A model generated the notes under the pieces. It saw only the letters and a program-made list of their open reading frames with translations. It made no database searches and was not told the origin of the DNA. The position numbers and the translations under genes are program-made. 22,081 nucleotides of DNA. Origin: a virus. Shown piece after piece: positions 1-7,365 of the stretch (position 1 is its first letter; every line of letters starts with the position of its first letter). Location of the stretch: positions 1-22,081 of the IMG/VR virus record IMGVR_UViG_3300027782_000399; one strand, written 5' to 3'.

Positions 1-569
1 GTTAAATTACCAGCATGCCAAACTGTATTGTTCTTCCAAGTTAGTGTATTAAAACCAATTGCTAATCCATTAGCAGCTGATGCACTAGCTACACCATATC
101 CAGCTGTAATAATTGCAAATTCAGATTGAGAACCATCTGTGTCAGCAGCTAGAGTAAAAGTTCCATAAGCTTGAAGCAATCCATAAGATAAAGCAGTTGG
201 TTGGGAGTTTGCAGCAGCAGCAACCCCATTGCCCATTAATAATGCTCCTGTAAGAGTACCCCCTGCTAGTGGAAGTTTAGCGGCTATACTGTTTGTAATA
301 GTTGTTGAGAAACTGGCATCATTGCCTAAAGCTGTTGCTAGTTCTCTAAGCGTATCTAATGCTCCAGGAGCTGAGTCTACTAGAGAAGCTATGGCACTAG
401 TCACATAAGACTGTGTAGCATAACTAGTTAAACTAGAAGAAGTTAGATAAGCTTGAGATGTAACCCAAGATTGTGTAGCTGCAAGAGCTCCATTAATAGT
501 AATAGTTCCCGATGTGGTTAGGTCTCCTATTACTATAAGACCATTTTTGACTTTAAATTCGTTTGCCAT
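1..569 (-). CDS. Tail fibre protein, N-terminal part (cut by left edge)
   Basis: The reading frame runs open from an ATG at 569 to the window edge, giving 189 residues with no stop, so the C-terminus is missing. The residues seen are typical of trimeric phage fibres. SAPGALDTLRELATALGND (about 66-84) is the segment common in T4-type distal fibre proteins. It is followed by LPLAGGTLTGAL (about 99-110), and WHAGN appears just before the edge. Residues 31-60 hold repeated W/YVTS and YLTS segments that look like a shaft. The role would be receptor binding at the tail. It follows the 696-aa fibre gene after 32 bases, so the two are probably co-transcribed. The T4-like module is probably a mobile fibre domain and says little about the phage's backbone lineage. 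Fibre assignment is firm; receptor and full length are unknown. Confidence 0.85.
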   Translation of the reverse strand, partial: MANEFKVKNGLIVIGDLTTSGTITINGALAATQSWVTSQAYLTSSSLTSYATQSYVTSAIASLVDSAPGALDTLRELATALGNDASFSTTITNSIAAKLPLAGGTLTGALLMGNGVAAAANSQPTALSYGLLQAYGTFTLAADTDGSQSEFAIITAGYGVASASAANGLAIGFNTLTWKNNTVWHAGNL

Positions 570-601
570 TTTTTATTGTTTTCACTATCCAACAATGTTC
601 A

Positions 602-2692
602 TTAAAAATATTTATAACTCATTACCATCGTGTAAGGATGAGGACTTGAGCTTACTGCGTTAATTCGTGCATCTGAGCCCACTAGAGAGCTTGTAAAGTT
701 TACAGTGACAGTTGACCCTATATCAGGTGTAGTTGTTTCAGTGTGAGCAATTGTAGGCGTTCCTGACTGATTCCAAGTAACTATAATTTTACCTGCTCTT
801 TGATCTGTACCTGTGTTATTGTTAATTATGTAATATTCAATAAAGGCACACATACCTACACTTACGTTTTGAGACCAAACAATAGTAGTAGCACTAGGAT
901 TAATAGTAGCAGTAGAAGACATGTGTACTACTCCGTTACCAGAGTTTACAGTTCCTACTCTTAGTTTATCTTGTACTCTTACTTGACCGTTTACATCTAA
1001 GTCATATCCTGGGGATGCTTGGTTAATACCTACTCTGTTAGTAGCAGAGTTGTAGGTAAGCGCAGAAGCTCCTGCCAATGTTCCAGAACTGTTGTATTGG
1101 AATTGTGTATCAGATCCTCCTGGAGTTGTTGTTGCTATAGTCCAACTTCTATTTGCGCTTAGGTCATAAGTAGTTCCGTTAATAGTAAGCGTTCTTGCTT
1201 GAGGAACATAACTTGCTGAAGCATGATTACCCCAGCCATACGCAGTATTCCAATTAGTACTGTTACCGCCTGTTGCTGTGATAACTCCGCTTACATCTAA
1301 TTTAGTTGAAGGTGAAGTATTACCAATGCCTACGCTACCCCCAACATGCATGTCTCCATTACCTTGATATAAAGACCACTTAATATAACCAGTTCTAGGA
1401 TCTCCAGATCTGTTGTAAAAAATATTGCTTCCTAAACTGTTTGTACTTTCACCTGAATGTATATGGAATACGTTTGATGCATTTTCATGCATAAAGTTAT
1501 ATTCTACATAAGGCTCGTAGTCCCCAAAGATTATAGTATCTCCTTCTGAGGTAAGTTGTTGAATTGCAATAGCAGCCTGAGAAGTAGTAGTTCCTGCAGA
1601 TGCTACTACTAAAGCAGCATAGTTTGCTGAAGAGTTTCCTGCTATACCAGATTTAATAATTCCGCTTACTTCTAGCTTGTATCCAGGACTATTAGTTCCA
1701 ATACCGACAAGACCTGTAGTAGTAAAAGTTACATTTGTAGATGCGCTAAGTTGACCAAAGTATAAATTATCACTATGTGCAATAAACTCACCAGTTGGGT
1801 GTGCAAATCCATATCCAGTTGGACCATAGCCAACTTCAAGTTTAGTAGACGCTGCATTTTGTAAAAAAATACGAGTGTTACTATTTGCGCTATTAATTGC
1901 TAATTCTGCTCCAGGGTTAGTTGTACCAATACCGACAAGACCTGCTGCAGAAAGAAAGAGGGGCGTGAATTGATTAGGGTTAGATTGGTTACCTGCAGTA
2001 GTTCCAGTGTAAAAAGTATGAGACTTAGCTGTAAATTGAAAAGCATTAGACTCAATGTTAGTTAAGTTGTTACTTACTCCCGAAGTAAAGTAGGTAACTG
2101 TTGCACTTGTGGTTATTCCTAAACGATAAGGAACGTTCAGTGGACCAAAAGTACCTGCCATAAAGTAAAGAGCACCACTAGTTCCTATCAGAACTGAATC
2201 ATAATACGTACTTAGTGCTCCTTCTCCAGAAGAAGAACCACTACCGATTCCTATTTTAGGAGCATCATGCCATACTCTTAAAAGGGTAATATCATTGGTA
2301 TTTGCTACAGCATTAAGGTTAATACGTCCATCAGCGTGAACAGGAGAAAAGTAAAACTTAGATCCTGCATTAAGTGAGTTTACCCAAATAGTAGGTGTAC
2401 CATTATCAAAAAAACTAGAGTTACCTAAAGCACTAGTTCCTGTAAACTTAGGAAGATAATTAGTTGTTCCTGAACCCGTTACATAACTACTTAAACTTAT
2501 TCCTGTAGCTACATCACCCATGAACTGAGCGTAAGTCCTAGTGTAGATCTGACCTTGTGCGGTTGTTCCTACAATGACATGGTCCCAGCTAGCTGTGTTA
2601 GTTATTCCTGTTAAATAAACAGTCCCTGAAAGAGTGGTTAACCCTTGTATAGTTACACCACATTGATAGGTTTTGCTGCTGAGTGACTTCAT
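602..2692 (-). CDS. Repeat-containing tail fibre protein (696 aa)
   Basis: A glycine/serine/threonine-rich fibre protein. The sequence shows four VGIG-type repeats of the form VGIGTxxPxxxLxVxG, at about residues 252-266, 328-343, 453-469 and 553-568, a signature of phage fibres and adhesins. Between them are linker segments such as NYLPKFTGTSALGNSS (78-93) and a WNTAYGWGNHAS segment (481-492). The last roughly 110 residues lose the repeats and look like a beta-rich tip. I see no obvious S74 intramolecular chaperone domain at the C-terminus. The gene follows a strong intrinsic terminator and a candidate promoter, so it may form a separate transcription unit with the partial fibre gene downstream. 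Likely role: host recognition as a trimeric fibre. The receptor cannot be inferred. Confidence 0.85.
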   Translation of the reverse strand: MKSLSSKTYQCGVTIQGLTTLSGTVYLTGITNTASWDHVIVGTTAQGQIYTRTYAQFMGDVATGISLSSYVTGSGTTNYLPKFTGTSALGNSSFFDNGTPTIWVNSLNAGSKFYFSPVHADGRINLNAVANTNDITLLRVWHDAPKIGIGSGSSSGEGALSTYYDSVLIGTSGALYFMAGTFGPLNVPYRLGITTSATVTYFTSGVSNNLTNIESNAFQFTAKSHTFYTGTTAGNQSNPNQFTPLFLSAAGLVGIGTTNPGAELAINSANSNTRIFLQNAASTKLEVGYGPTGYGFAHPTGEFIAHSDNLYFGQLSASTNVTFTTTGLVGIGTNSPGYKLEVSGIIKSGIAGNSSANYAALVVASAGTTTSQAAIAIQQLTSEGDTIIFGDYEPYVEYNFMHENASNVFHIHSGESTNSLGSNIFYNRSGDPRTGYIKWSLYQGNGDMHVGGSVGIGNTSPSTKLDVSGVITATGGNSTNWNTAYGWGNHASASYVPQARTLTINGTTYDLSANRSWTIATTTPGGSDTQFQYNSSGTLAGASALTYNSATNRVGINQASPGYDLDVNGQVRVQDKLRVGTVNSGNGVVHMSSTATINPSATTIVWSQNVSVGMCAFIEYYIINNNTGTDQRAGKIIVTWNQSGTPTIAHTETTTPDIGSTVTVNFTSSLVGSDARINAVSSSPHPYTMVMSYKYF

Positions 2693-2707
2693 GTTTTCTT
2701 GTAATGT

Positions 2708-2737
2708 AAAAAAGCTAGGGGTTCTTAGGCCCCTAGC
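2708..2737 (-). terminator. Intrinsic terminator between two fibre genes
   Basis: On the minus strand an 8-bp perfect stem, GCTAGGGG paired with CCCCTAGC, has an 8-base loop and is followed at once by six T. It lies 22 bases past the stop of the 477-aa fibre gene and 15 bases before the ATG of the 696-aa fibre gene. This is the best-formed terminator in the window. Confidence 0.85.
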
Positions 2738-2767
2738 AAATATAAGGGTTTAATAAAAATTAAGCAA
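2737..2767 (-). promoter_or_regulatory. Candidate Bacteroides-type promoter for distal fibre genes
   Basis: On the minus strand TTG (2767-2765) is followed after exactly 20 bases by TATATTTG (2744-2737), matching the Bacteroides -33 TTTG / -7 TAnnTTTG layout apart from a shortened -33 box. The predicted start site would fall in the loop or 3' arm of the overlapping terminator, so new transcripts would lack the full hairpin. The -33 element lies inside the last codons of the upstream fibre gene. This is inferred from consensus only. Confidence 0.4.
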
Positions 2768-4193
2768 TCTTGATTACCAATACTCTCAAAGTATTGATTG
2801 CTTGAGGAGTACAGAATCCTAAAGTAACAACGTTACCTGATGTACGAGTTACATCACACTCTACTGTATCTCCTGTTGCTAGCTCATAAACTTGAACTAT
2901 AACATCGCTTGTACCCAAAGAGTGAGTAACAACCAAAGAAGAAGCAAGAGAAGCTGGACCTGTTACCGCATAACGCAAAGCAGCTAATCCAGAAGGAGTA
3001 ACTACTAAGGTAGAACTTGACATAGCCAAAGTCTCTGCACTTGTAGCCAACTCAACAACACCTACAGCACTTGTAGTAGCGTTTGTACCAGAGATACCAA
3101 TAGAGGTAGTTCCTGAACCAGAAACTGCAACTCCACTAGAACCTGTGATTGTAATTCCTGCAATAACATCAGTAGCTAAATCAGCAGCAGTCAAATACTT
3201 AATTACTCCTGAGTCACCGACCAAGTATTTGTTACCTGTGTAACCAGAGGTAGCGTCAGCAATAGAACCTACGTGCAAAGGCTCAGTTACAGTAGACCAG
3301 TAGTCACTAGTCTCATTCCAGATGAAAGAAACGTTAGCACTTGTTCCACGTTCTATCTCAATACCCGCATTCTGAGAAGGAGCACTTACTTCATCTCTGT
3401 TAAGAAGAAGGATGTTATCACCAATCTCTACAGTGTTTGAGTTAACATAAGTAACTGTTCCGTTAACTGTTAAGTTACCGCCAATAGTTACTGTAGTTCC
3501 GTCATCCGTGATAGTTGAGTTAGAAAGTCCTGTTCCGTTCCACTTAGTTAAGTAGTTAGTAGTTAAAGAACCAGCTCCTGTGATAGCAATATCATCAGCG
3601 TTAACTGTGATACCTGTTCCAGCACCTACGTTGAAAGTACGAGAAGCTGTAATATCTCCGCCTCCAGTTAAACCTGCACCTGCTGTAAGAGTTACAGAAG
3701 CGTGGTCTGTGTTAAGGGTAGAAGCTGTGTTCAACTGAACACTGTCTGCATTTACAATAATACCTGTACCTGCTCCAATGTTAAGGGTAATAGAAGCTCC
3801 TAAAGCAACAGAACCTCCATCAGTAAGACCTGTTCCAGCTACTACAGAAACAGAAGAGTTAACCAACATTGCGTTAGTTACACCACCTGCTTTAACAATA
3901 AGCTGATTAGATACGTTTAATCCAATAGAAGAGTTGTCATAAAGAACGTTAATTGTAATATCACGAGTTCCTGATACGGAGATAGCATTACCTGCTACAA
4001 GTGATCTTATATCACCTCCTACGTCTACCCATGATGTTCCGTCATAGAAGTAAATAGATTTATCTCCAGCTGTAGAGTTGAAGTAAACTTGACCTTGCCC
4101 TGGTGATCCAGGTGCTGTTGCTAGATTCTGGATGACCGCATTCTGCAGTTCGCATTTATTGAGGTCTATCGCTGTTAAGAATTTTTTTGCCAT
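2760..4193 (-). CDS. Tail fibre / virion appendage protein (477 aa)
   Basis: Residues about 25-60 form a phage-appendage N-terminal module: an APGSPGQGQVYFNS segment followed by an IYFYDGTSWVDVGG segment. Two related repeats follow, at about 119-155 and 171-204, with GxGLTxGG, then NxGAGTGIxVNAD. A LTVNGTVTYVNSNTVEIGDN segment (241-260) is also frequent in phage fibres. The C-terminal roughly 60 residues begin VVTHSLGTSDVIVQVY and resemble the C-terminus of the neighbouring 151-aa protein. The start has a long A/T leader containing a TATTT repeat and no Shine-Dalgarno. An intrinsic terminator follows the stop. Likely a tail or neck-attached fibre; which structure it attaches to is not visible. 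Confidence 0.8.
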   Translation of the reverse strand: MAKKFLTAIDLNKCELQNAVIQNLATAPGSPGQGQVYFNSTAGDKSIYFYDGTSWVDVGGDIRSLVAGNAISVSGTRDITINVLYDNSSIGLNVSNQLIVKAGGVTNAMLVNSSVSVVAGTGLTDGGSVALGASITLNIGAGTGIIVNADSVQLNTASTLNTDHASVTLTAGAGLTGGGDITASRTFNVGAGTGITVNADDIAITGAGSLTTNYLTKWNGTGLSNSTITDDGTTVTIGGNLTVNGTVTYVNSNTVEIGDNILLLNRDEVSAPSQNAGIEIERGTSANVSFIWNETSDYWSTVTEPLHVGSIADATSGYTGNKYLVGDSGVIKYLTAADLATDVIAGITITGSSGVAVSGSGTTSIGISGTNATTSAVGVVELATSAETLAMSSSTLVVTPSGLAALRYAVTGPASLASSLVVTHSLGTSDVIVQVYELATGDTVECDVTRTSGNVVTLGFCTPQAINTLRVLVIKIA

Positions 4194-4200
4194 GATTATT

Positions 4201-4222
4201 TATTTTATTTTATTTTATTTTA
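4201..4222 (-). repeat. TATTT pentanucleotide repeat in fibre gene leader
   Basis: Four perfect TATTT units plus TA on the plus strand, which read as AAATA repeats upstream of the 477-aa fibre ATG on the minus strand. The run also contains the TAA stop of the preceding gene. Its position fits an A-rich translation leader of the kind used in Bacteroidota. Repeat-number variation could tune expression, but that is speculation. Confidence 0.6.
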
Positions 4223-4675
4223 GTTAAAGTAAGCTTTACCACTGAACGCACCACAAAATGTAATTTTACAACTATTAAGATTTATATAATCAACAGCACC
4301 TTCAACAATACTACCAGCAGAATCTACAATTGTAACTGATGGAAATTTATTCATAGTATGAGTGACAGTCCATTCAATATTTGGTGTAGTTTGATTATGG
4401 ACATATGTATCAACGTATGATAAGTTTAATGCTGCTGCATTTCTTCTATTAAAAACAATAGTCTTTACTAAATCTCCAGTTAAAACAATTGAAGTTATAC
4501 TCTCATCATAAGCCTGATTACCTTTTTGAGATAATACAGCTGATAGATTATCAAGAGTTATTTTCTTTGTAAGATTATTTACTACGTCAACAATAGGTAT
4601 AACATCATAATATATGTTTACCTCCTGAGAAAAATAAGGTGGTAATTGTGTTATAGTTGGATCGTAGTTCCTCAT
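4220..4675 (-). CDS. Small fibre-associated virion protein (151 aa)
   Basis: The C-terminal third (about residues 100-151) begins IEWTVTHTMNKFPSVTIVD and ends FSGKAYFN. This W-x-V-x-H-x-M/L-x-K-x-P-S-V pattern recurs in short beta-rich C-terminal domains of phage fibre and baseplate proteins. A related segment ends the 477-aa fibre encoded next. The N-terminal half is not recognised. The start overlaps the stop of the upstream gene as TAATG, so translation is probably coupled. The role is most likely a fibre attachment or tip component; this rests on the shared domain and position. Confidence 0.65.
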   Translation of the reverse strand: MRNYDPTITQLPPYFSQEVNIYYDVIPIVDVVNNLTKKITLDNLSAVLSQKGNQAYDESITSIVLTGDLVKTIVFNRRNAAALNLSYVDTYVHNQTTPNIEWTVTHTMNKFPSVTIVDSAGSIVEGAVDYINLNSCKITFCGAFSGKAYFN

Positions 4676-4923
4676 TATACAACAAATCTATTTCCTGCTT
4701 GTGTTAATAGGTATTGTGGTCCGTAATCCACTACTTCAGTTGCAGTATATTTAGCATCAATCAATTTCATTAGATCAAACACTTCTTTATTATATATATC
4801 TACCTCTGATGTATCATTACAACATATTTCAATACCATACTTTTTCTCTCTAAATTCTGAATACATTGCTTCACCAAATTTTAGTGAAACTTTTGCTTCA
4901 TCGCAATTAGTACATTTACCCAT
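4675..4923 (-). CDS. Small Cys-containing protein, unknown function (82 aa)
   Basis: I do not recognise the family. The N-terminus is MGKCTNC, a CxxC pair, followed by a CC pair at about residues 34-35. Together they could coordinate one zinc ion. The rest is mixed alpha/beta with a terminal QYLLTQAGNRFVV. It overlaps the preceding 42-aa zinc-ribbon gene by 8 bases and the following gene by one base, so it is part of a tightly coupled run. It sits between structural genes, which suggests a virion or assembly role. Confidence 0.6.
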   Translation of the reverse strand: MGKCTNCDEAKVSLKFGEAMYSEFREKKYGIEICCNDTSEVDIYNKEVFDLMKLIDAKYTATEVVDYGPQYLLTQAGNRFVV

Positions 4924-5044
4924 TTTTTTGTTTTAAACTTTGTTCATACCCATCTATGCAATTAGCACAGACTTGTTTACCATCAGATGCAGTTTTTTTT
5001 TGACAACCACAATTTAATCTTGTTCCACAATTTTGACAATTCAT
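4916..5044 (-). CDS. Zinc-ribbon mini-protein (42 aa)
   Basis: An ATG at 5044 opens 42 codons ending at TAA 4918-4916. The protein begins MNCQNCGTRLNCGCQ and continues through KQVCANC. Cysteines fall at 3, 6, 12, 14, 26 and 29, so there are two CxxC knuckles with a CxC between, a compact zinc-ribbon layout. It starts 16 bases after the 182-aa gene and overlaps the next start by 8 bases, as expected for a real translated gene. The density and spacing of Cys in so short a frame argue against chance. A nucleic-acid or protein-binding role is possible; position suggests a structural or assembly accessory. Confidence 0.7.
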   Translation of the reverse strand: MNCQNCGTRLNCGCQKKTASDGKQVCANCIDGYEQSLKQKNG

Positions 5045-5060
5045 ATTGGTTTATATTTAG

Positions 5061-5609
5061 TTAGTTGCAATAAGTACAGTTCAGCTTATCAATCTGTTTT
5101 TTAGCATAGTTAAAAATTAATTGACCTTGTTCAGGATTATTACAAAATTCTACTTTTGCTTTAGCTCCTTCTAACATCATCTTTAACATACGCAATTTAT
5201 TTAATTTTTCTTTTTCAGTAGCTAAAGGCTCAGCTCCTGTTAGGTTTATACTACATAAAATATTGTAGTATGTATTTAAAGTCTGGGCTATACGTAAATA
5301 ATTATACTCTATCCAAACTTTATCATTAGGTGCTACACTATAACGTATTGTGTAAATGCCATCAGGTAATTCACTTAATGCAGTATCACAATTGGTGTCT
5401 TGCAAATGTAGTGTACAAGCATTAAATACGTTTTCACTATTTGGTAAAATCTCAAGAATCACTTCCTCTAAATATCCAGGAAGTAAAATTTGTAATCTAT
5501 TACATGTTATCCCTAAATCAGTACTGTATGTACTAGTGTCAACAACCCTAAAAATTTTTGTATTAAGGGTTTCTGGAATATCTAAACTGAGAATGTGTTT
5601 TTGTGCCAT
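5061..5609 (-). CDS. Putative minor virion / neck protein (182 aa)
   Basis: The N-terminal roughly 100 residues look beta-rich (HILSLDIPETLNTKIFRVVD, LPDGIYTIRYSVAPNDKVWIEY). The C-terminal roughly 80 residues are helical, holding LNKLRMLKMMLEGAKAKVEF, and the protein ends KLNCTYCN with a CxxC pair. This beta-domain plus helical hairpin arrangement, and its place between the 528-aa structural gene and the fibre genes, fit a neck-ring or adaptor protein, but no named family is certain. It follows a strong terminator, so it needs its own promoter or readthrough; I found no convincing promoter in the 109-base gap before it. Confidence 0.55.
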   Translation of the reverse strand: MAQKHILSLDIPETLNTKIFRVVDTSTYSTDLGITCNRLQILLPGYLEEVILEILPNSENVFNACTLHLQDTNCDTALSELPDGIYTIRYSVAPNDKVWIEYNYLRIAQTLNTYYNILCSINLTGAEPLATEKEKLNKLRMLKMMLEGAKAKVEFCNNPEQGQLIFNYAKKQIDKLNCTYCN

Positions 5610-5666
5610 AAGTTTTGTTGTAGACAGTATATCTACTCATATATAATTTACTAAATAAATCTAAAT

Positions 5667-5699
5667 AAAAAAAGGGGAAAGATTGCTCCTCCCCCTTTT
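5667..5699 (-). terminator. Intrinsic terminator after 528-aa virion gene
   Basis: On the minus strand AAAAGGGG pairs with CCCCTTTT across a 14-base loop, and the 3' arm runs into seven T in all. It begins 20 bases past the stop of the 528-aa structural gene. The remaining gap to 5609 is A/T-rich with a weak 5-bp hairpin (GTAGA/TCTAC) and no other signal I can support. Confidence 0.75.
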
Positions 5700-5718
5700 A
5701 TATGATAATACGCTAATA

Positions 5719-7305
5719 TTATAATGTTTGCAAAGAAACACCGTTTCCGGCAGCAGACAAAATTGCAGCCATATCACTTTCAAAAGTAGCAGAAACTGCA
5801 CTAGTAATTACTTCACATACATATTGATCATTATCAAACATGCTAGATGGATTGTTAAAACGTGGTACATTATGTACAACCATGTAACGGTAGTAAGAAT
5901 TGTTACGGTTAACACCAAATACAGCATTACCATTTAAAATCTCACGAATACGTGGATCATCATTCCAATGATTCTGCATGTAACGCTCAGATAAAATCAA
6001 ATCACGTAATACAGTTTCACCAAAACCTTCACCTTGCTTAGCAGCTTGTAATTCAGTTACACAAGTTCCAGAAAAAGTACAAACCTCTCCAATTTGATCA
6101 ACTTCAGCAGCAATAACTTTAATTGGCTCTTTATCAAAATGATCAGTTGGTTGGAAAGAACAATCACCAAACTTAGTATCAACATAAGCACCATTAATAA
6201 CTAAACCAGCTTTGTTAGAAGCATCAGGAGTAGTATCTTCTACAAAAGAAGTCCAAGACATAGCTTTAACTGCATAAGCAGCAGCACCAGATCCAGAACC
6301 ACCAGAGAATGTAACAGCAACATTACCAGATGCAGTATAACCTGAACCAGATGTAGTAATTGTAATACCTGTAACAACAGTACTAGTAAGAGTTGCAGTT
6401 GCAGTTGCAGAAGAACCAGCATAAGCAAATGTTACTGTGCCAGAAGCAACAGGAGTACTATTAGTATGTACAGGAGCAGTACCAGATCCACCACTAGTTC
6501 CAGCTACAGTTACAGTATATAAATTACCTAAATAAGCTACTTGGTCATTTAATGCATAAGCAGTAGTTGCAGCAAACTGAGTACCTATAACTACAGTTGG
6601 AGCAGAGGAATAACCAGTTCCACCATTAGTGATTTTAACTTCAATAACTTTACCAATGTTAGTAGAGGTAGGGTTAACATATGCAGTGTAACTAGCACCA
6701 GTGTTAGTACTTACATAAACTACAGGGTTAATAAATTGATTAATACGAGGATCTTCAGCTAAACTTTTAGCCCAACCAACCATAACAACACCTGGATCAA
6801 TACTAGTTTGACCAGTAGTACAACAGCCAGTATAGTAATCAGCAACATAATAAGCATTACGACTAAATAAACGCATAGCTGGAGAACCTTTAATATCTAC
6901 ACGTAGATAGTAGGTTTTATCACACTTATAAGTTTTGTTACTACAAGCAGCATAAGGTACATTGTTTAAACCAGCAGTTAAACCAACAGCAACAATACTA
7001 TTTGTAGCTGTTTTTGGAACAACTTTAACAAATGAACTGATGTACTTAGGATTAATAGTTTTAGATTTTGTAGACTCAGCATAACCACCATGATAAGGAC
7101 CAATCTTATCATTTGTAGGATTTAAACTAGAAGCAGCAATAATGAAATTGGTTCCAGTTGTTGCATTTAAGTTTACGAAAGTTGAGGCGTTGTAAAGACC
7201 AAAGTTACCAACTGTGGTCAATTCACCCGCAGTAGTTCCTGCACCGGACTTTTGGTAAGTACCAGTTCCTAGGAATACTTTTTTGAAGGCATGATTAAAA
7301 TACAT
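5719..7305 (-). CDS. Virion structural protein with inserted adhesive-type module (528 aa)
   Basis: The backbone comprises residues 1-204 and about 347-528. It includes MYFNHAFKKVFLGTG, a Cys-containing YYLRVDIKGSPAMRLF region (121-162) and a C-terminal region ending in YYRYMVVHNVPRFNNPSSM and beyond. Between them sits a roughly 140-residue low-complexity insert. Its order is a GGTGYSSAPTVVI repeat (228-240), a YALNDQVAYLGNLYTV segment (250-265) like small carbohydrate-binding or adhesion domains, and a second GSGYTASGNVAVTFSGGSGSG repeat (320-340). Such inserts decorate exposed loops of phage shell and tail proteins. An A-rich leader and a strong terminator bracket the gene, giving it its own expression unit and suggesting a high-copy product, perhaps a tail or decoration protein. 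The precise role is not recognised. Confidence 0.65.
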   Translation of the reverse strand: MYFNHAFKKVFLGTGTYQKSGAGTTAGELTTVGNFGLYNASTFVNLNATTGTNFIIAASSLNPTNDKIGPYHGGYAESTKSKTINPKYISSFVKVVPKTATNSIVAVGLTAGLNNVPYAACSNKTYKCDKTYYLRVDIKGSPAMRLFSRNAYYVADYYTGCCTTGQTSIDPGVVMVGWAKSLAEDPRINQFINPVVYVSTNTGASYTAYVNPTSTNIGKVIEVKITNGGTGYSSAPTVVIGTQFAATTAYALNDQVAYLGNLYTVTVAGTSGGSGTAPVHTNSTPVASGTVTFAYAGSSATATATLTSTVVTGITITTSGSGYTASGNVAVTFSGGSGSGAAAYAVKAMSWTSFVEDTTPDASNKAGLVINGAYVDTKFGDCSFQPTDHFDKEPIKVIAAEVDQIGEVCTFSGTCVTELQAAKQGEGFGETVLRDLILSERYMQNHWNDDPRIREILNGNAVFGVNRNNSYYRYMVVHNVPRFNNPSSMFDNDQYVCEVITSAVSATFESDMAAILSAAGNGVSLQTL

Positions 7306-7365
7306 AATTTTATTTTTTTATTTGTTTATAAATAGATACACTAATATAATAGTGAATATTTTTGA

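Noticed and set aside
4201-4222. Possible CRISPR-like or satellite array
   Set aside because: Only a short TATTT microsatellite without spacers; it reads better as an A-rich leader.
5356-5646. 96-aa plus-strand frame
   Set aside because: Antisense to the 182-aa gene, whose product has sensible composition and spacing; the plus frame has none.
6240-6428. Leucine-rich 62-aa frame on the minus strand
   Set aside because: It lies wholly inside the 528-aa structural gene in another frame; its Leu richness is a by-product of the repetitive Ala/Thr/Gly codons of the insert.
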